A stretch of DNA of 58,719 bases, from positions 1 to 58,719 of the forward strand of contig QCCO01000004.1 of the NCBI GenBank assembly GCA_003278895.1, read 5' to 3'. The DNA comes from Prochlorococcus sp. AG-347-L19 (GTDB taxonomy: Bacteria > Cyanobacteriota > Cyanobacteriia > PCC-6307 > Cyanobiaceae). The number at the start of each line of letters is the position of its first letter. The first letter of the stretch is position 1. The translations under genes were made by a program, and so were the position numbers. Shown here piece by piece: positions 24,742 through 32,915 of the stretch. The notes under the pieces were generated by a model, which searched no databases, was not told the origin of the DNA, and saw only the letters and a program-made list of their open reading frames with translations.

Positions 24742-24990
24742 ATGATCAATCTTATATCTCTACTTTTATCTTCTGTGCTGTGGGTACAAGTTCCCCAGTG
24801 GTCAGATGATTGGTCAAAATGTGCTATTGACATACCAGACGCTTCATGTCATTGGTATATAACTGCGCCAGATAATACTTTTGGAGATGGTTTTGATTGG
24901 GCAAGTGCCCCTTGGTTTGATGCTAATGGATTAAGCGATGTCCCTAGTATTGACAAACAAACTGCCATTGAAAAGCTTCAATCTAAGTAG
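24742..24990 (+). CDS. Small hypothetical protein with hydrophobic N-terminus (82 aa)
   Basis: The 82-residue protein opens with a short hydrophobic stretch (MINLISLLLSSVLWVQV), possibly an export signal, followed by a Trp/Asp-rich region (WSDDWSKCAIDIPDASCHWY, then FDWASAPWFDANGL) with two cysteines that could form a disulfide. A TATAAT at 24729-24734 lies so close (8 bp before the ATG) that the mRNA may be leaderless. The family is not recognised. Confidence 0.6.
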   Translation: MINLISLLLSSVLWVQVPQWSDDWSKCAIDIPDASCHWYITAPDNTFGDGFDWASAPWFDANGLSDVPSIDKQTAIEKLQSK

Positions 24991-25010
24991 TACTGTCTTT
25001 AAGGCAGTAC
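24990..25010 (+). terminator. Stem-loop at the stop codon of the 82-residue gene
   Basis: GTACTGTCT and AGGCAGTAC pair over 9 bp (one G-U) around a 3-nt loop, starting at the last base of the TAG stop. It is followed by GGAAGAAATT, without a T-run, so it may be an RNA-stabilising 3' hairpin or a weak terminator. Confidence 0.5.
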
Positions 25011-25185
25011 GGAAGAAATTAAAAGGCACTTATAGCAATACTTTCTAGCTCTTATTAATTTCTTGGACAATGAAAGGACATAATTTATTGATTTATTGTT
25101 CAATTTTTAATTTCTCCCAGGCATTAAGGACATTGGACATGATTCATTCAAATCGATTAATTTATTTATCTTACTTATCTATTTT

Positions 25186-25223
25186 AAGACTAAATAGTAG
25201 ACCAATAATTAGTCTTATATAAG
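25186..25223 (-). repeat. Short palindromic repeat, copy B (inverted)
   Basis: Arms AAGACTAA (25186-25193) and TTAGTCTT (25209-25216) are perfectly complementary, followed by ATATAAG. Read on the opposite strand this matches copies A and C (CTTATATGAGACTA type). The surrounding gap 25011-25358 holds an open frame of 50 codons (25070-25222) that I consider unlikely to be real, and otherwise AT-rich sequence. Confidence 0.6.
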
Positions 25224-25358
25224 AATTTCAATACAATTATATTTTTTATTTTTTAAAAGTAAATTTTATCTTAATTTCATTTATACATAATTTTTGCTTT
25301 CATAAATTTGAATAAAAATAATTGATTAATATTATAATTTTTTAGATTTAACAGTTAT

Positions 25359-25405
25359 CTTATATGAGACTATTAATTAGACTTATAAATAGTCTTATTT
25401 GAGAA
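25359..25405 (+). repeat. Short palindromic repeat, copy C
   Basis: CTTATATGAGACTATTAATTAG begins this copy (written here as CTTATATGAGACTA plus TTAATTAG) and TAGTCTTATTTGAG closes it, giving an imperfect inverted repeat that shares the CTTATATGAGACTA arm with copy A. It ends 9 bp before the stop of the RHH-J gene, so it may serve as that gene's 3' end. Confidence 0.6.
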
Positions 25406-25413
25406 TTACTATA

Positions 25414-26424
25414 CTAATCTCTATATAGATTTTTTAGCAATTGATACGCTTCATTTAATTTTCTCATTTGATCTGTTGATCCTCCAGCATCTGGATGTGT
25501 CTCCAAGGCTATTGATTTATAGGCCTCCCTAATTTTACGGAATGTATGTGCTGATCCTGCTGATGTTGATAAATTCAATAATTTAAGTGCTCCATGTACT
25601 GTCATTGTTGAGTCCAAAGTTTCAAATGAATTTGATCTATTATTTCGCTTAAATCTACTTACAAACCTTCTCATAAGTGTTGGTATTCTATTTATCAGAT
25701 CTGATGTAGCAAAAGGGTCTTCTAAAACGCCAATCATTAATAAAACAATTTCAAGGGATGGATTTTTCTTTACCCAAAATGGGCATAATTCTGAAATTAA
25801 TTTATTGGCGGCACTCCAAGTAAAGGGTAGATATTCAGTTCCATCAAGATTTGGCCATATATCTCTTTCAAACCAATCCATTGAAGCTTCTACTACATGG
25901 TCATTAGGAACTGATCCATATAAGGTTTTCCAATGACTAATTAACTCAATTCGACATTTTATTAAATCAGTTTCTTTGATTGTATTAATTTGAATATCAT
26001 TAATATTCTCCTTTAATTTTTCACTATTAATACTTCTTCTAAGATTCTTTACTTTTTTTTCAACGAAATTGGGAAGGCTTATATTTGAGTTGGCTTTTTC
26101 TTTATATTGATTGTTTTTTGTAGATCTTTTATTCAAAGATATCTCATTAACTTCTTTTTTTACGTCTGATTTAATTAATACCAATGCAGTATCTTCATCA
26201 ATATTTAAATTTTCATTATTATTCTTATAGTTAAAGTCTATTTCTTGCTGTTGGTTCTTAGGTAGTAAATCATCTTCTTGAAGAAGTTCTTTAAGTATCT
26301 TTTCTATTACAGGTCCCCTTGCTCTAAATCCCCACTCTTTTCGCAATTGATCAAACCTGGAAATTAGTTCCTCAGGTAAATCAATTGAAATTCTTTTTGT
26401 ATTTGAATTTTCAGGAATATTCAA
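25414..26424 (-). CDS. Ribbon-helix-helix / J-domain fusion protein
   Basis: The 336-residue protein has an N-terminal RHH-like segment (KRISIDLPEELISRFDQLRKEWGFRARGPVIEKILKELL split over strand, helix, turn, helix; residues 9-50). A low-complexity linker (about 50-145) follows, then a helical middle region with many Trp, and a C-terminal J domain with HPD at 310-312 and the helix DQMRKLNEAYQLL. The J domain implies stimulation of a DnaK; the RHH suggests DNA binding. No known protein of this layout comes to mind. The first 146 bp upstream are AT-rich spacer. Confidence 0.75.
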   Translation of the reverse strand: MNIPENSNTKRISIDLPEELISRFDQLRKEWGFRARGPVIEKILKELLQEDDLLPKNQQQEIDFNYKNNNENLNIDEDTALVLIKSDVKKEVNEISLNKRSTKNNQYKEKANSNISLPNFVEKKVKNLRRSINSEKLKENINDIQINTIKETDLIKCRIELISHWKTLYGSVPNDHVVEASMDWFERDIWPNLDGTEYLPFTWSAANKLISELCPFWVKKNPSLEIVLLMIGVLEDPFATSDLINRIPTLMRRFVSRFKRNNRSNSFETLDSTMTVHGALKLLNLSTSAGSAHTFRKIREAYKSIALETHPDAGGSTDQMRKLNEAYQLLKNLYRD

Positions 26425-26570
26425 TAATATTTTCTTGAAGAGTATGGAATTTATTTAATTTTATTCAAAAAAAATTGAAAGTCCACAAGGAATATTGTTT
26501 TTAAATTAAAACCAATTTATTTTTATGTCACAAGTCAATTAAGTACCTTTTTATAATAAAAATAAAAAAA

Positions 26571-26750
26571 ATGTTTAATTGTTATTCCAAAACATCTAAA
26601 GAAAAAAAGAGTTTTTATCAACACAAGAAATTAGAAATGCTCAATTATATTAAGGATTCACTTGAACGTAAAATTGCATCTGTAACAGCATCTATAGAAG
26701 TTCTAGAAAACCAAATAAGCAGGGATAAGGAAGTTGAGGTAACTAATTAG
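26571..26750 (+). CDS. Small coiled-coil protein (59 aa)
   Basis: The 59-residue frame (ATG 26571, TAG 26750) has a basic start and a helical region, YIKDSLERKIASVTASIEV then LENQISRDKEVEV, with a heptad-like pattern. It converges on the Ap4A phosphorylase-like gene (3 bp between stops). The family is unknown. Confidence 0.5.
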   Translation: MFNCYSKTSKEKKSFYQHKKLEMLNYIKDSLERKIASVTASIEVLENQISRDKEVEVTN

Positions 26751-26753
26751 TAT

Positions 26754-27584
26754 TCAAACAAAACTTTCTAGAAGTTTTTCAGGGCCAAATTTCTTTAAAT
26801 AATTAATATTTGAATTTTCAGTTACTAGTAGATATCCTGCAAATCCTAAACCGTTAATACTGAAACCATGAATATGATCATTTTTTCTTTTTATAATAGC
26901 GATCCATTTATTAGTTATTAAAATGTTATAAGGACATATCGGTTTCTTATCACTAATAGGATCCCCAAGTCCCAATTTCTTGCATAATTCTAAGTAAAAC
27001 TCAAAAAGACATGATGGATTTTCTATAAAATTAAATTTGGATACAATAATATTTTTTTTAAGCTTACTATCTAAATCTTGATATGAGTTCATCTCTAAAA
27101 ACCACTTTTCTCTAGGGCATGATATCTCACCTTTAGATCTACGCAGAAGTTGAAAATGTCTGTGAGGTTGACTTGCTCCCGCAATTGGAGAACTATTGAA
27201 AAACCATAATCCACTAGTATCATTATTAACTTGTTGGATCGCTCTCCAATCTTTAATATCTAACCATCCATTTTGAGGTTTCCATTCATTTGTAATAAGT
27301 AAAATATGACCTTTTTGTACAGGGTACTTATTTAATATTAGTTGATGATTATCACCAATTTTATCAATTTCTAGTATCTTTTCCCAAGGACAAAACGGAT
27401 TTTGCTTAGGACCATAAATTTTTTTTTTAATAAATTTTGAAGTATCGAGTTTCCTAATTATGAAGTCGTCTTTTTCATATAAATCTCTTGTAATAATATC
27501 AGTTTTGAGAGGATATAAAGATTCATCATCAATTGATAATTGAGTTTGTTCTAATGCTTTTTTCCAATATATTTCTAAACTCAT
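26754..27584 (-). CDS. Ap4A phosphorylase-like (ATP adenylyltransferase), HIT-like
   Basis: The 276-residue protein has the HxHxQ catalytic motif (QPHRHFQLL, near residue 140). GHILLITNEWKPQNGWL and SSPIAGASQPHRH are typical of fungal/cyanobacterial APA1/APA2-type enzymes, which split diadenosine tetraphosphate phosphorolytically. The C-terminal domain (NDHIHGFSINGLGFAGYLLV) is also conserved. It may limit Ap4A signalling under stress. Confidence 0.85.
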   Translation of the reverse strand: MSLEIYWKKALEQTQLSIDDESLYPLKTDIITRDLYEKDDFIIRKLDTSKFIKKKIYGPKQNPFCPWEKILEIDKIGDNHQLILNKYPVQKGHILLITNEWKPQNGWLDIKDWRAIQQVNNDTSGLWFFNSSPIAGASQPHRHFQLLRRSKGEISCPREKWFLEMNSYQDLDSKLKKNIIVSKFNFIENPSCLFEFYLELCKKLGLGDPISDKKPICPYNILITNKWIAIIKRKNDHIHGFSINGLGFAGYLLVTENSNINYLKKFGPEKLLESFV

Positions 27585-27632
27585 TAAAAAAAATTTATCA
27601 TAACCATTTTAAAAAAAAAAATAAACTTGTAA

Positions 27633-28016
27633 TTACTTTTTATTAAATTGATATTCTTTCAATTTTTCAAGAGGTACTGATTCTAAGACTACAATATTAG
27701 TTGATTCTAATATTACTTTTGGTGCAAGACCGTCTAATAATGCTTGCTTCCACCTATCAAGACAAATACACCAATGATCACCATCCTTTAGTCCTGGGAA
27801 GGAATAAATAGGCATGGGAGTAATCAAATCATTACCTTGTGATTTACTATATTTCAGGAAATTATCATCCATCACACAACATATGGAATGATTCCCTCCA
27901 TCATTCTTGTCATAGTTGCAAAATCCATCCCTGAACCACCCTGTCATAGGTGCGCAACTACAAATCTCAATTTTTTCTCCAAGGACATTTAACTGATTTT
28001 GATTATTTATGGTCAT
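27633..28016 (-). CDS. DUF2237 conserved protein
   Basis: The 127-residue protein matches DUF2237: NVLGEKIEICSCAPMTGWFRDGFC, then DGGNHSICCVM, GNDLITP, FPGLKDGDHWCICLDRW and LAPKVILESTN. Several conserved cysteines could bind metal. The function is unknown. It begins 99 bp from the divergent 72-residue gene. Confidence 0.85.
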   Translation of the reverse strand: MTINNQNQLNVLGEKIEICSCAPMTGWFRDGFCNYDKNDGGNHSICCVMDDNFLKYSKSQGNDLITPMPIYSFPGLKDGDHWCICLDRWKQALLDGLAPKVILESTNIVVLESVPLEKLKEYQFNKK

Positions 28017-28115
28017 AGATTTTTTTAATAATAATAAAACACCAACATTTCTTTAAAAAAGGTTGACGAGTATGGGGGGTAAGGAGGTAATAATTCTAAT
28101 AAGGTTTTTTTCATT

Positions 28116-28334
28116 ATGGATTGGGACTTTACTGAAAACATAGCATTTAAAGCTCTTTATAAAGCTTTTAAAGATAGTGATGAAACTTCTGCATTAGAAT
28201 TTTTATCTAGTGATGGTGCTTCATATTATCTTGAGTTAACACAGGACGCCGCGGGAGAGGGACTTGATTTAGGTGATAATGAAACGATGGAAGAAATTCA
28301 AGAAGAAATTATTGAATATTTAGAAAACAACTAA
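28116..28334 (+). CDS. Small acidic protein (72 aa)
   Basis: The 72-residue, highly acidic, helical protein (WDFTENIAFKALYKAFKDSD start and MEEIQEEIIEYLENN end) resembles conserved cyanobacterial small proteins, but I do not recognise the family. A GGAGG lies about 30 bp upstream of the ATG, too far to act as its ribosome binding site. The stop lies 9 bp from the convergent metH end. Confidence 0.65.
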   Translation: MDWDFTENIAFKALYKAFKDSDETSALEFLSSDGASYYLELTQDAAGEGLDLGDNETMEEIQEEIIEYLENN

Positions 28335-28343
28335 AGATTTAGA

Positions 28344-31300
28344 TTAAGCGCTGAAATATTTAGCTTTTGAGTGCAGTGAAATGATAGCTGTAGTACTTTG
28401 TTCTGGATGAAGTTGTTCAGATTCATCCATGGTCAAGCTTATTCTTTTTGTATCCAACAATGATAATTGTATGTTTGAATCAGATACTTTTGGACATGCA
28501 GGATAACCAAAAGAATATCTAGCTCCTCTATATTTTTGAGCTAGTATTTCTCTATTATTGTCTGGTTCTTCAGTACTAAAACCACATTCAATACGAATTA
28601 ATGCATGGACATACTCAGCTAGAGCTTCTGCTAGTTGCACTGTAAGTCCATGGAATAATAAATAATCGCTATATTTATCTTCTTTAAATAATTTTTGAGA
28701 ATATTCACTAGCAATATCGCCCATCGTGACTGCCTGCATAGGAAATATATCTATCGGTTTATCCTTTATCAAATCACAATAAAAATCAGCTATGCATAAA
28801 TTATTCCCAGATTTTTGTCTTGGAAAATTAAATTCGGAAATTTTATTTAATGATTTATCATCAAATAAGAAAATACTATTATCTTTTCTACCGCATCTGA
28901 AATATCCATAAACTGCTTTGGGTGAAATAAGTTTTTTTTCTACAATTGTCTCTAACCATCTATCTAGCAATGGTTTAGCATATGAATCCAAATAGTTATT
29001 GTATTCATCTACGCTTTGGTTTTTTCCTTTTTTTATTTGCCATTGTCCGCTAAATAGAGCTTTTGTATCTAAATAAAAAATTAACTTATTTAAATCTATA
29101 TCAATCTCGTTCAAGACTTTCGTTCCCAAGAAAGGGGCTTGAATTGGTTCTTCTTCATTTATAAATTTAGATCTTTTAAAATTTTCTTTTAAATTTAATT
29201 TAGAAGTCTCTATATCTATAGATATTGATTTTTTAACAGCTTGAGAGTTGGATTTCGATGAAGCTAAATTAATATTTATACCCTCATTGTTAATGAAACC
29301 CTCTGTATTTGACCAATTACCCTTTTTTTTATTATCCATATATTCATTCATAAATTTAAGATCAGTGAACGCGTCTTTTCCGTACAATATTTTCCCTTTA
29401 TATATTTTGCTGCAGTCCTCATTTACAAATTTTGGGGTTAAGGCTGCGCCTCCTAATATTACTGGTACACTAATATTTTCATTGTTAAATGCTTCTAAAT
29501 TATCTTTCATAAAAGCAGTTGATTTAACAAGTAATCCACTCATAGCTATGCAATCTGCATTGTGCTTTTTTTGTGCATCTATAATTGCTGAAACATCTTG
29601 CTTTATTCCAAGATTTATTACGTCATAACCATTATTTGTAAGTATTATGTCTACCAAATTTTTTCCAATATCATGAACATCGCCTTTGACAGTTGCAATT
29701 AAGAGTTTTCCATTTGATATGTTTTCATCTACAGTTTCCATATATGGTTCTAAAATTGAAACAGCAAATTTCATCGTTTCTGCTGATTGGAGTACAAATG
29801 GCAATTGCATTTGACCTGAACCAAATAAATCTCCTACAACTTTCATCCCATCAAGTAAAAAAGTATTAATTATTTCAAGAGGTTTATATTTTTTTAACGC
29901 TTTATTTAATTGATCCTCTAAACCTAATTTTTCTCCATCAATAATATGATTTTTTAGACTTTCTTCCAGAGTTAGATTTTTATTTTCAATGGATGCTTTT
30001 TTGAAATCTTGAATAGATAAATCTTGAAAAGCCTTGGTTAATTCTACTAATGGATCATAAATACAAATATCATCTTCAAATTCTCTTTTGTCATATATCA
30101 AATCTAAGCAGAGCTTTTTTGTTTCTTCAGAAATTTTTGATAAAGGCAAAATTTTATTTGGTGCGATGATAGCAGAATCCAATCCTGCTTTAATACATTC
30201 ATCTAAAAATATTGAATTTAGATTAATTCTTGATAATGGTGAAAGACCAAAACTAATGTTTGATATCCCCAGTATGATATGAATATCTGGAAAATTTTCA
30301 CGAATTTTTGATATAGCAGTAATTGTTTCTTTAGCGTTTAATCTATCTTCTTCTATCCCAGTAGATATTGGCAGAGCTAATGGATCAAAAAATAGCTCAT
30401 AATCTGACAAGCCACATTCTCTAGTTCTATTAAGCGCTCGTTTTACAATGATATATTTTTTATCTGCATTCCTTGCCATTCCATCTTCATCAATAGTTCC
30501 TACAACAAGACCTGAACCATACCCTAAGGCTAAATTTAGTACTTGATCAAATCTTTCATTACCATCTTCGTAATTGGTGGAATTTATAATACATTTACCA
30601 CCAGCTGACTTTAATCCACTTTCCATTTTGTCAGCATCTGTAGAGTCAATCATTAATGGCAAATTTATATTGGTGACTAGTCTTGAAGTTATTTCTTTCA
30701 TATCTTTCACTCCGTCTCTCCCCACATAATCAACATTCACATCAAGAACGTGTGCATTTTCTTTTTGTTGTTGCTTGGCAATTGAAACTAGTCCATCCCA
30801 ATCGTCGTTATTTAATAACTCCCTTACCTTTTTAGATCCACTTGCATTTAATCTTTCTCCTACAATCAAGATAGAATTGTCTTGTTTGTATGGTACAGAA
30901 TTATATATTGATGATGCAGAAGGAATATAACCACTTAAATTGTTATTCCCAATTTTGTTAGACCTTTCGTTATAGGTAATTTCATCGATTATTGAAGAAA
31001 GATATTTAATATGTTCAGGTGTTGTCCCACAACATCCACCTATTAATTGAACTTTAAAGTCATATATAAAATTCATTAACTGCATCTTCAATTCTATTGG
31101 CTTTAATCTATAGTGAGCAACACCACCAATATTTTCAGGAAGTCCTGCATTAGGAATACAGCTTATAGCGAAAGGAGAATTTTCAGATAAATATTTAATA
31201 TGTTCTTTCATTTGTTCTGGACCAGTTGCACAATTCAGTCCAAGGATATCTATGTTAAATGGTTCTAATATTGTTAATGCAGAGGCGATGTCAGATCCAA

Positions 31301-31910
31301 CAAGCATAGTACCTGTTGTTTCCATTGTTATTGATACCATAATAGGTATATCTATATTTTTACTATCAAGTACTTCTTTAGAAGCTAATAAGGCAGATTT
31401 AATTTGTAATACATCTTGACAAGTTTCAATTAAAAGAAGATCAATTCCTCCATCTGTAAGACCATATATTTGTTCTTTATATGATTGCTTTAATTCATCA
31501 AAATCTATATGCCCTAACGTAGGTAATTTAGTAGTGGGTCCAATTGAGCCAGCAACAAACCTTGGCTTATCTACTGATGCATATTTGACAGCAGCCTTTT
31601 TGGCTATTAATGCAGCATTTTTATTTATCTCATATGCCTTATCCGCAATATCATATTCATCAAGAACTATTGATGAGGCTCCAAAAGTATTAGTTTCTAT
31701 AACATGACAACCTGCTGCTAAGAATGAATTATGAACCTTTTCAACGACCTTTGGTGAAGATAAAACAAGGTTTTCATTACAACCCTCTAGTTCTTTTCCT
31801 CCAAAGTCTTCGGCAGTAAGATTTAAGTTCTGAAAAGATGTTCCAGTACCCCCGTCAAAAATTATTAATGGCTTTTCATCTCTATTTAAATAGGTTCTGA
31901 AAGATTCCAT
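28344..31910 (-). CDS. metH: Methionine synthase, cobalamin-dependent
   Basis: The 1188-residue enzyme transfers methyl from methyltetrahydrofolate via cobalamin to homocysteine. In order it has a homocysteine domain with zinc ligands Cys227 and Cys293/Cys294 (GGCCGTT), a pterin domain (about 345-610), the cobalamin cap, a B12 domain with DVHDIGKN (744-751, His746 the axial ligand) and a C-terminal S-adenosylmethionine reactivation domain (RYSFGYPACP, LHPEQSTTA). It starts 18 bp after ilvE. No B12 riboswitch is visible upstream. Confidence 0.97.
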   Translation of the reverse strand: MESFRTYLNRDEKPLIIFDGGTGTSFQNLNLTAEDFGGKELEGCNENLVLSSPKVVEKVHNSFLAAGCHVIETNTFGASSIVLDEYDIADKAYEINKNAALIAKKAAVKYASVDKPRFVAGSIGPTTKLPTLGHIDFDELKQSYKEQIYGLTDGGIDLLLIETCQDVLQIKSALLASKEVLDSKNIDIPIMVSITMETTGTMLVGSDIASALTILEPFNIDILGLNCATGPEQMKEHIKYLSENSPFAISCIPNAGLPENIGGVAHYRLKPIELKMQLMNFIYDFKVQLIGGCCGTTPEHIKYLSSIIDEITYNERSNKIGNNNLSGYIPSASSIYNSVPYKQDNSILIVGERLNASGSKKVRELLNNDDWDGLVSIAKQQQKENAHVLDVNVDYVGRDGVKDMKEITSRLVTNINLPLMIDSTDADKMESGLKSAGGKCIINSTNYEDGNERFDQVLNLALGYGSGLVVGTIDEDGMARNADKKYIIVKRALNRTRECGLSDYELFFDPLALPISTGIEEDRLNAKETITAISKIRENFPDIHIILGISNISFGLSPLSRINLNSIFLDECIKAGLDSAIIAPNKILPLSKISEETKKLCLDLIYDKREFEDDICIYDPLVELTKAFQDLSIQDFKKASIENKNLTLEESLKNHIIDGEKLGLEDQLNKALKKYKPLEIINTFLLDGMKVVGDLFGSGQMQLPFVLQSAETMKFAVSILEPYMETVDENISNGKLLIATVKGDVHDIGKNLVDIILTNNGYDVINLGIKQDVSAIIDAQKKHNADCIAMSGLLVKSTAFMKDNLEAFNNENISVPVILGGAALTPKFVNEDCSKIYKGKILYGKDAFTDLKFMNEYMDNKKKGNWSNTEGFINNEGININLASSKSNSQAVKKSISIDIETSKLNLKENFKRSKFINEEEPIQAPFLGTKVLNEIDIDLNKLIFYLDTKALFSGQWQIKKGKNQSVDEYNNYLDSYAKPLLDRWLETIVEKKLISPKAVYGYFRCGRKDNSIFLFDDKSLNKISEFNFPRQKSGNNLCIADFYCDLIKDKPIDIFPMQAVTMGDIASEYSQKLFKEDKYSDYLLFHGLTVQLAEALAEYVHALIRIECGFSTEEPDNNREILAQKYRGARYSFGYPACPKVSDSNIQLSLLDTKRISLTMDESEQLHPEQSTTAIISLHSKAKYFSA

Positions 31911-31928
31911 TTTTAGTTAAAAATTAAT

Positions 31929-32849
31929 TTATTTTAGAGAAATTCTTGTTACCCAATTATCATAGTCTTGAGAACGACCTTCTGTTATTTCTATAAGCTT
32001 ACTTTTTAATTTATTCATTATTGGTCTTTCACCATTTAATTCACTTGATTCAATTTTTTTAACTGGTGTAATTTTTGCTGCTGTACCAGTTAGAAAAACT
32101 TCATCTGCTATTAATAATTCTGTTTTATCAACAGGCCTTTCAATTACATTTATTCCAAAAGATTTTGCTAATTCAATTACACTAGCTCTAGTAATACCCT
32201 CAAGGATATCTTGATCAACACCAGGAGTGATTAAGTCTCCATTTCTTACTATAAATAAATTCATACCACTAGCTTCGCTTACCTTACCACTTGAATTTAA
32301 TAACAAAGCTTCATCAAAACCCGATAAACTAGCTTCTGTTTTAGCTAAAGAACTAGTAATATAAGCCCCACTTATTTTTCCTCTTAATGGGAGAGATCTA
32401 TCTTCTTGTCTAGTCCAACTACTCATTCTGCAAGAAACTCCATCTGGGGATAGATAATCTCCAAGTTCAATACAATACATAAAGAAATCTGTTTCAATAT
32501 TGTGTAATCTTGGAGCTATACCTAAATCGCTTGTATATACGAATGGTCTAATATAAATAGGTTTTTCTGGCTTATTTCTTTTTATAACTTCCTCTAAGGC
32601 TTTAAAAATATATTCTTCAGAAATATCAGTTAAGAGTAATTTTGCACTTTGAGATAATCTTTTTATGTGTTTATCAGTTCTAAATAAAAGGAATTCTTCT
32701 TTATTTGTAGGGTTAGGTATCGCTCGCATTCCTCCAAATGCAGCAGTACCATAATGTAGTGCATGAGTAGCTATAGATATTTTTGCTTCTTTAAATGGTA
32801 TACATTTACCTTCGAACCAGGCGTATGGAAGAAATTCATGCATATTCAA
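31929..32849 (-). CDS. ilvE: Branched-chain amino acid aminotransferase
   Basis: The 306-residue PLP fold-type IV enzyme interconverts Leu, Ile and Val with their 2-oxo acids. Visible landmarks are HALHYGTAAFGGMRA, the lysine-bearing KISGAYITSSLAKTEA segment (Schiff-base lysine), SEASGMNLFIV and DEVFLTGTAAKI. The family length matches. It lies upstream of metH and divergent from cobN, with 66 bp shared upstream region. Confidence 0.95.
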   Translation of the reverse strand: MNMHEFLPYAWFEGKCIPFKEAKISIATHALHYGTAAFGGMRAIPNPTNKEEFLLFRTDKHIKRLSQSAKLLLTDISEEYIFKALEEVIKRNKPEKPIYIRPFVYTSDLGIAPRLHNIETDFFMYCIELGDYLSPDGVSCRMSSWTRQEDRSLPLRGKISGAYITSSLAKTEASLSGFDEALLLNSSGKVSEASGMNLFIVRNGDLITPGVDQDILEGITRASVIELAKSFGINVIERPVDKTELLIADEVFLTGTAAKITPVKKIESSELNGERPIMNKLKSKLIEITEGRSQDYDNWVTRISLK

Positions 32850-32915
32850 TTTATTTAATTAAGGTAAACTTGTTTTATCCTACTTACGTATTCTAAACCT
32901 TATTTATATATAAAA

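Noticed and set aside
25070..25222. 50-residue plus-strand frame between the 82-residue gene and the RHH-J gene
   Set aside because: It is open but runs through repeat copy B, has no ribosome binding site and no composition bias of a real gene; noted in the repeat B entry.
24637..25413. CRISPR array
   Set aside because: The repeats are only three, unequally spaced, in mixed orientation and without spacers of constant length or cas genes.
29248..29628. 126-residue plus-strand frame opposite metH
   Set aside because: It lies within the conserved B12-binding region of metH; it is a mirror frame of a well supported gene.
32850..32915. Cobalamin riboswitch upstream of cobN or metH
   Set aside because: Only 66 bp separate ilvE and cobN and 18 bp separate ilvE from metH, too short for the element, and no B12-box was seen.
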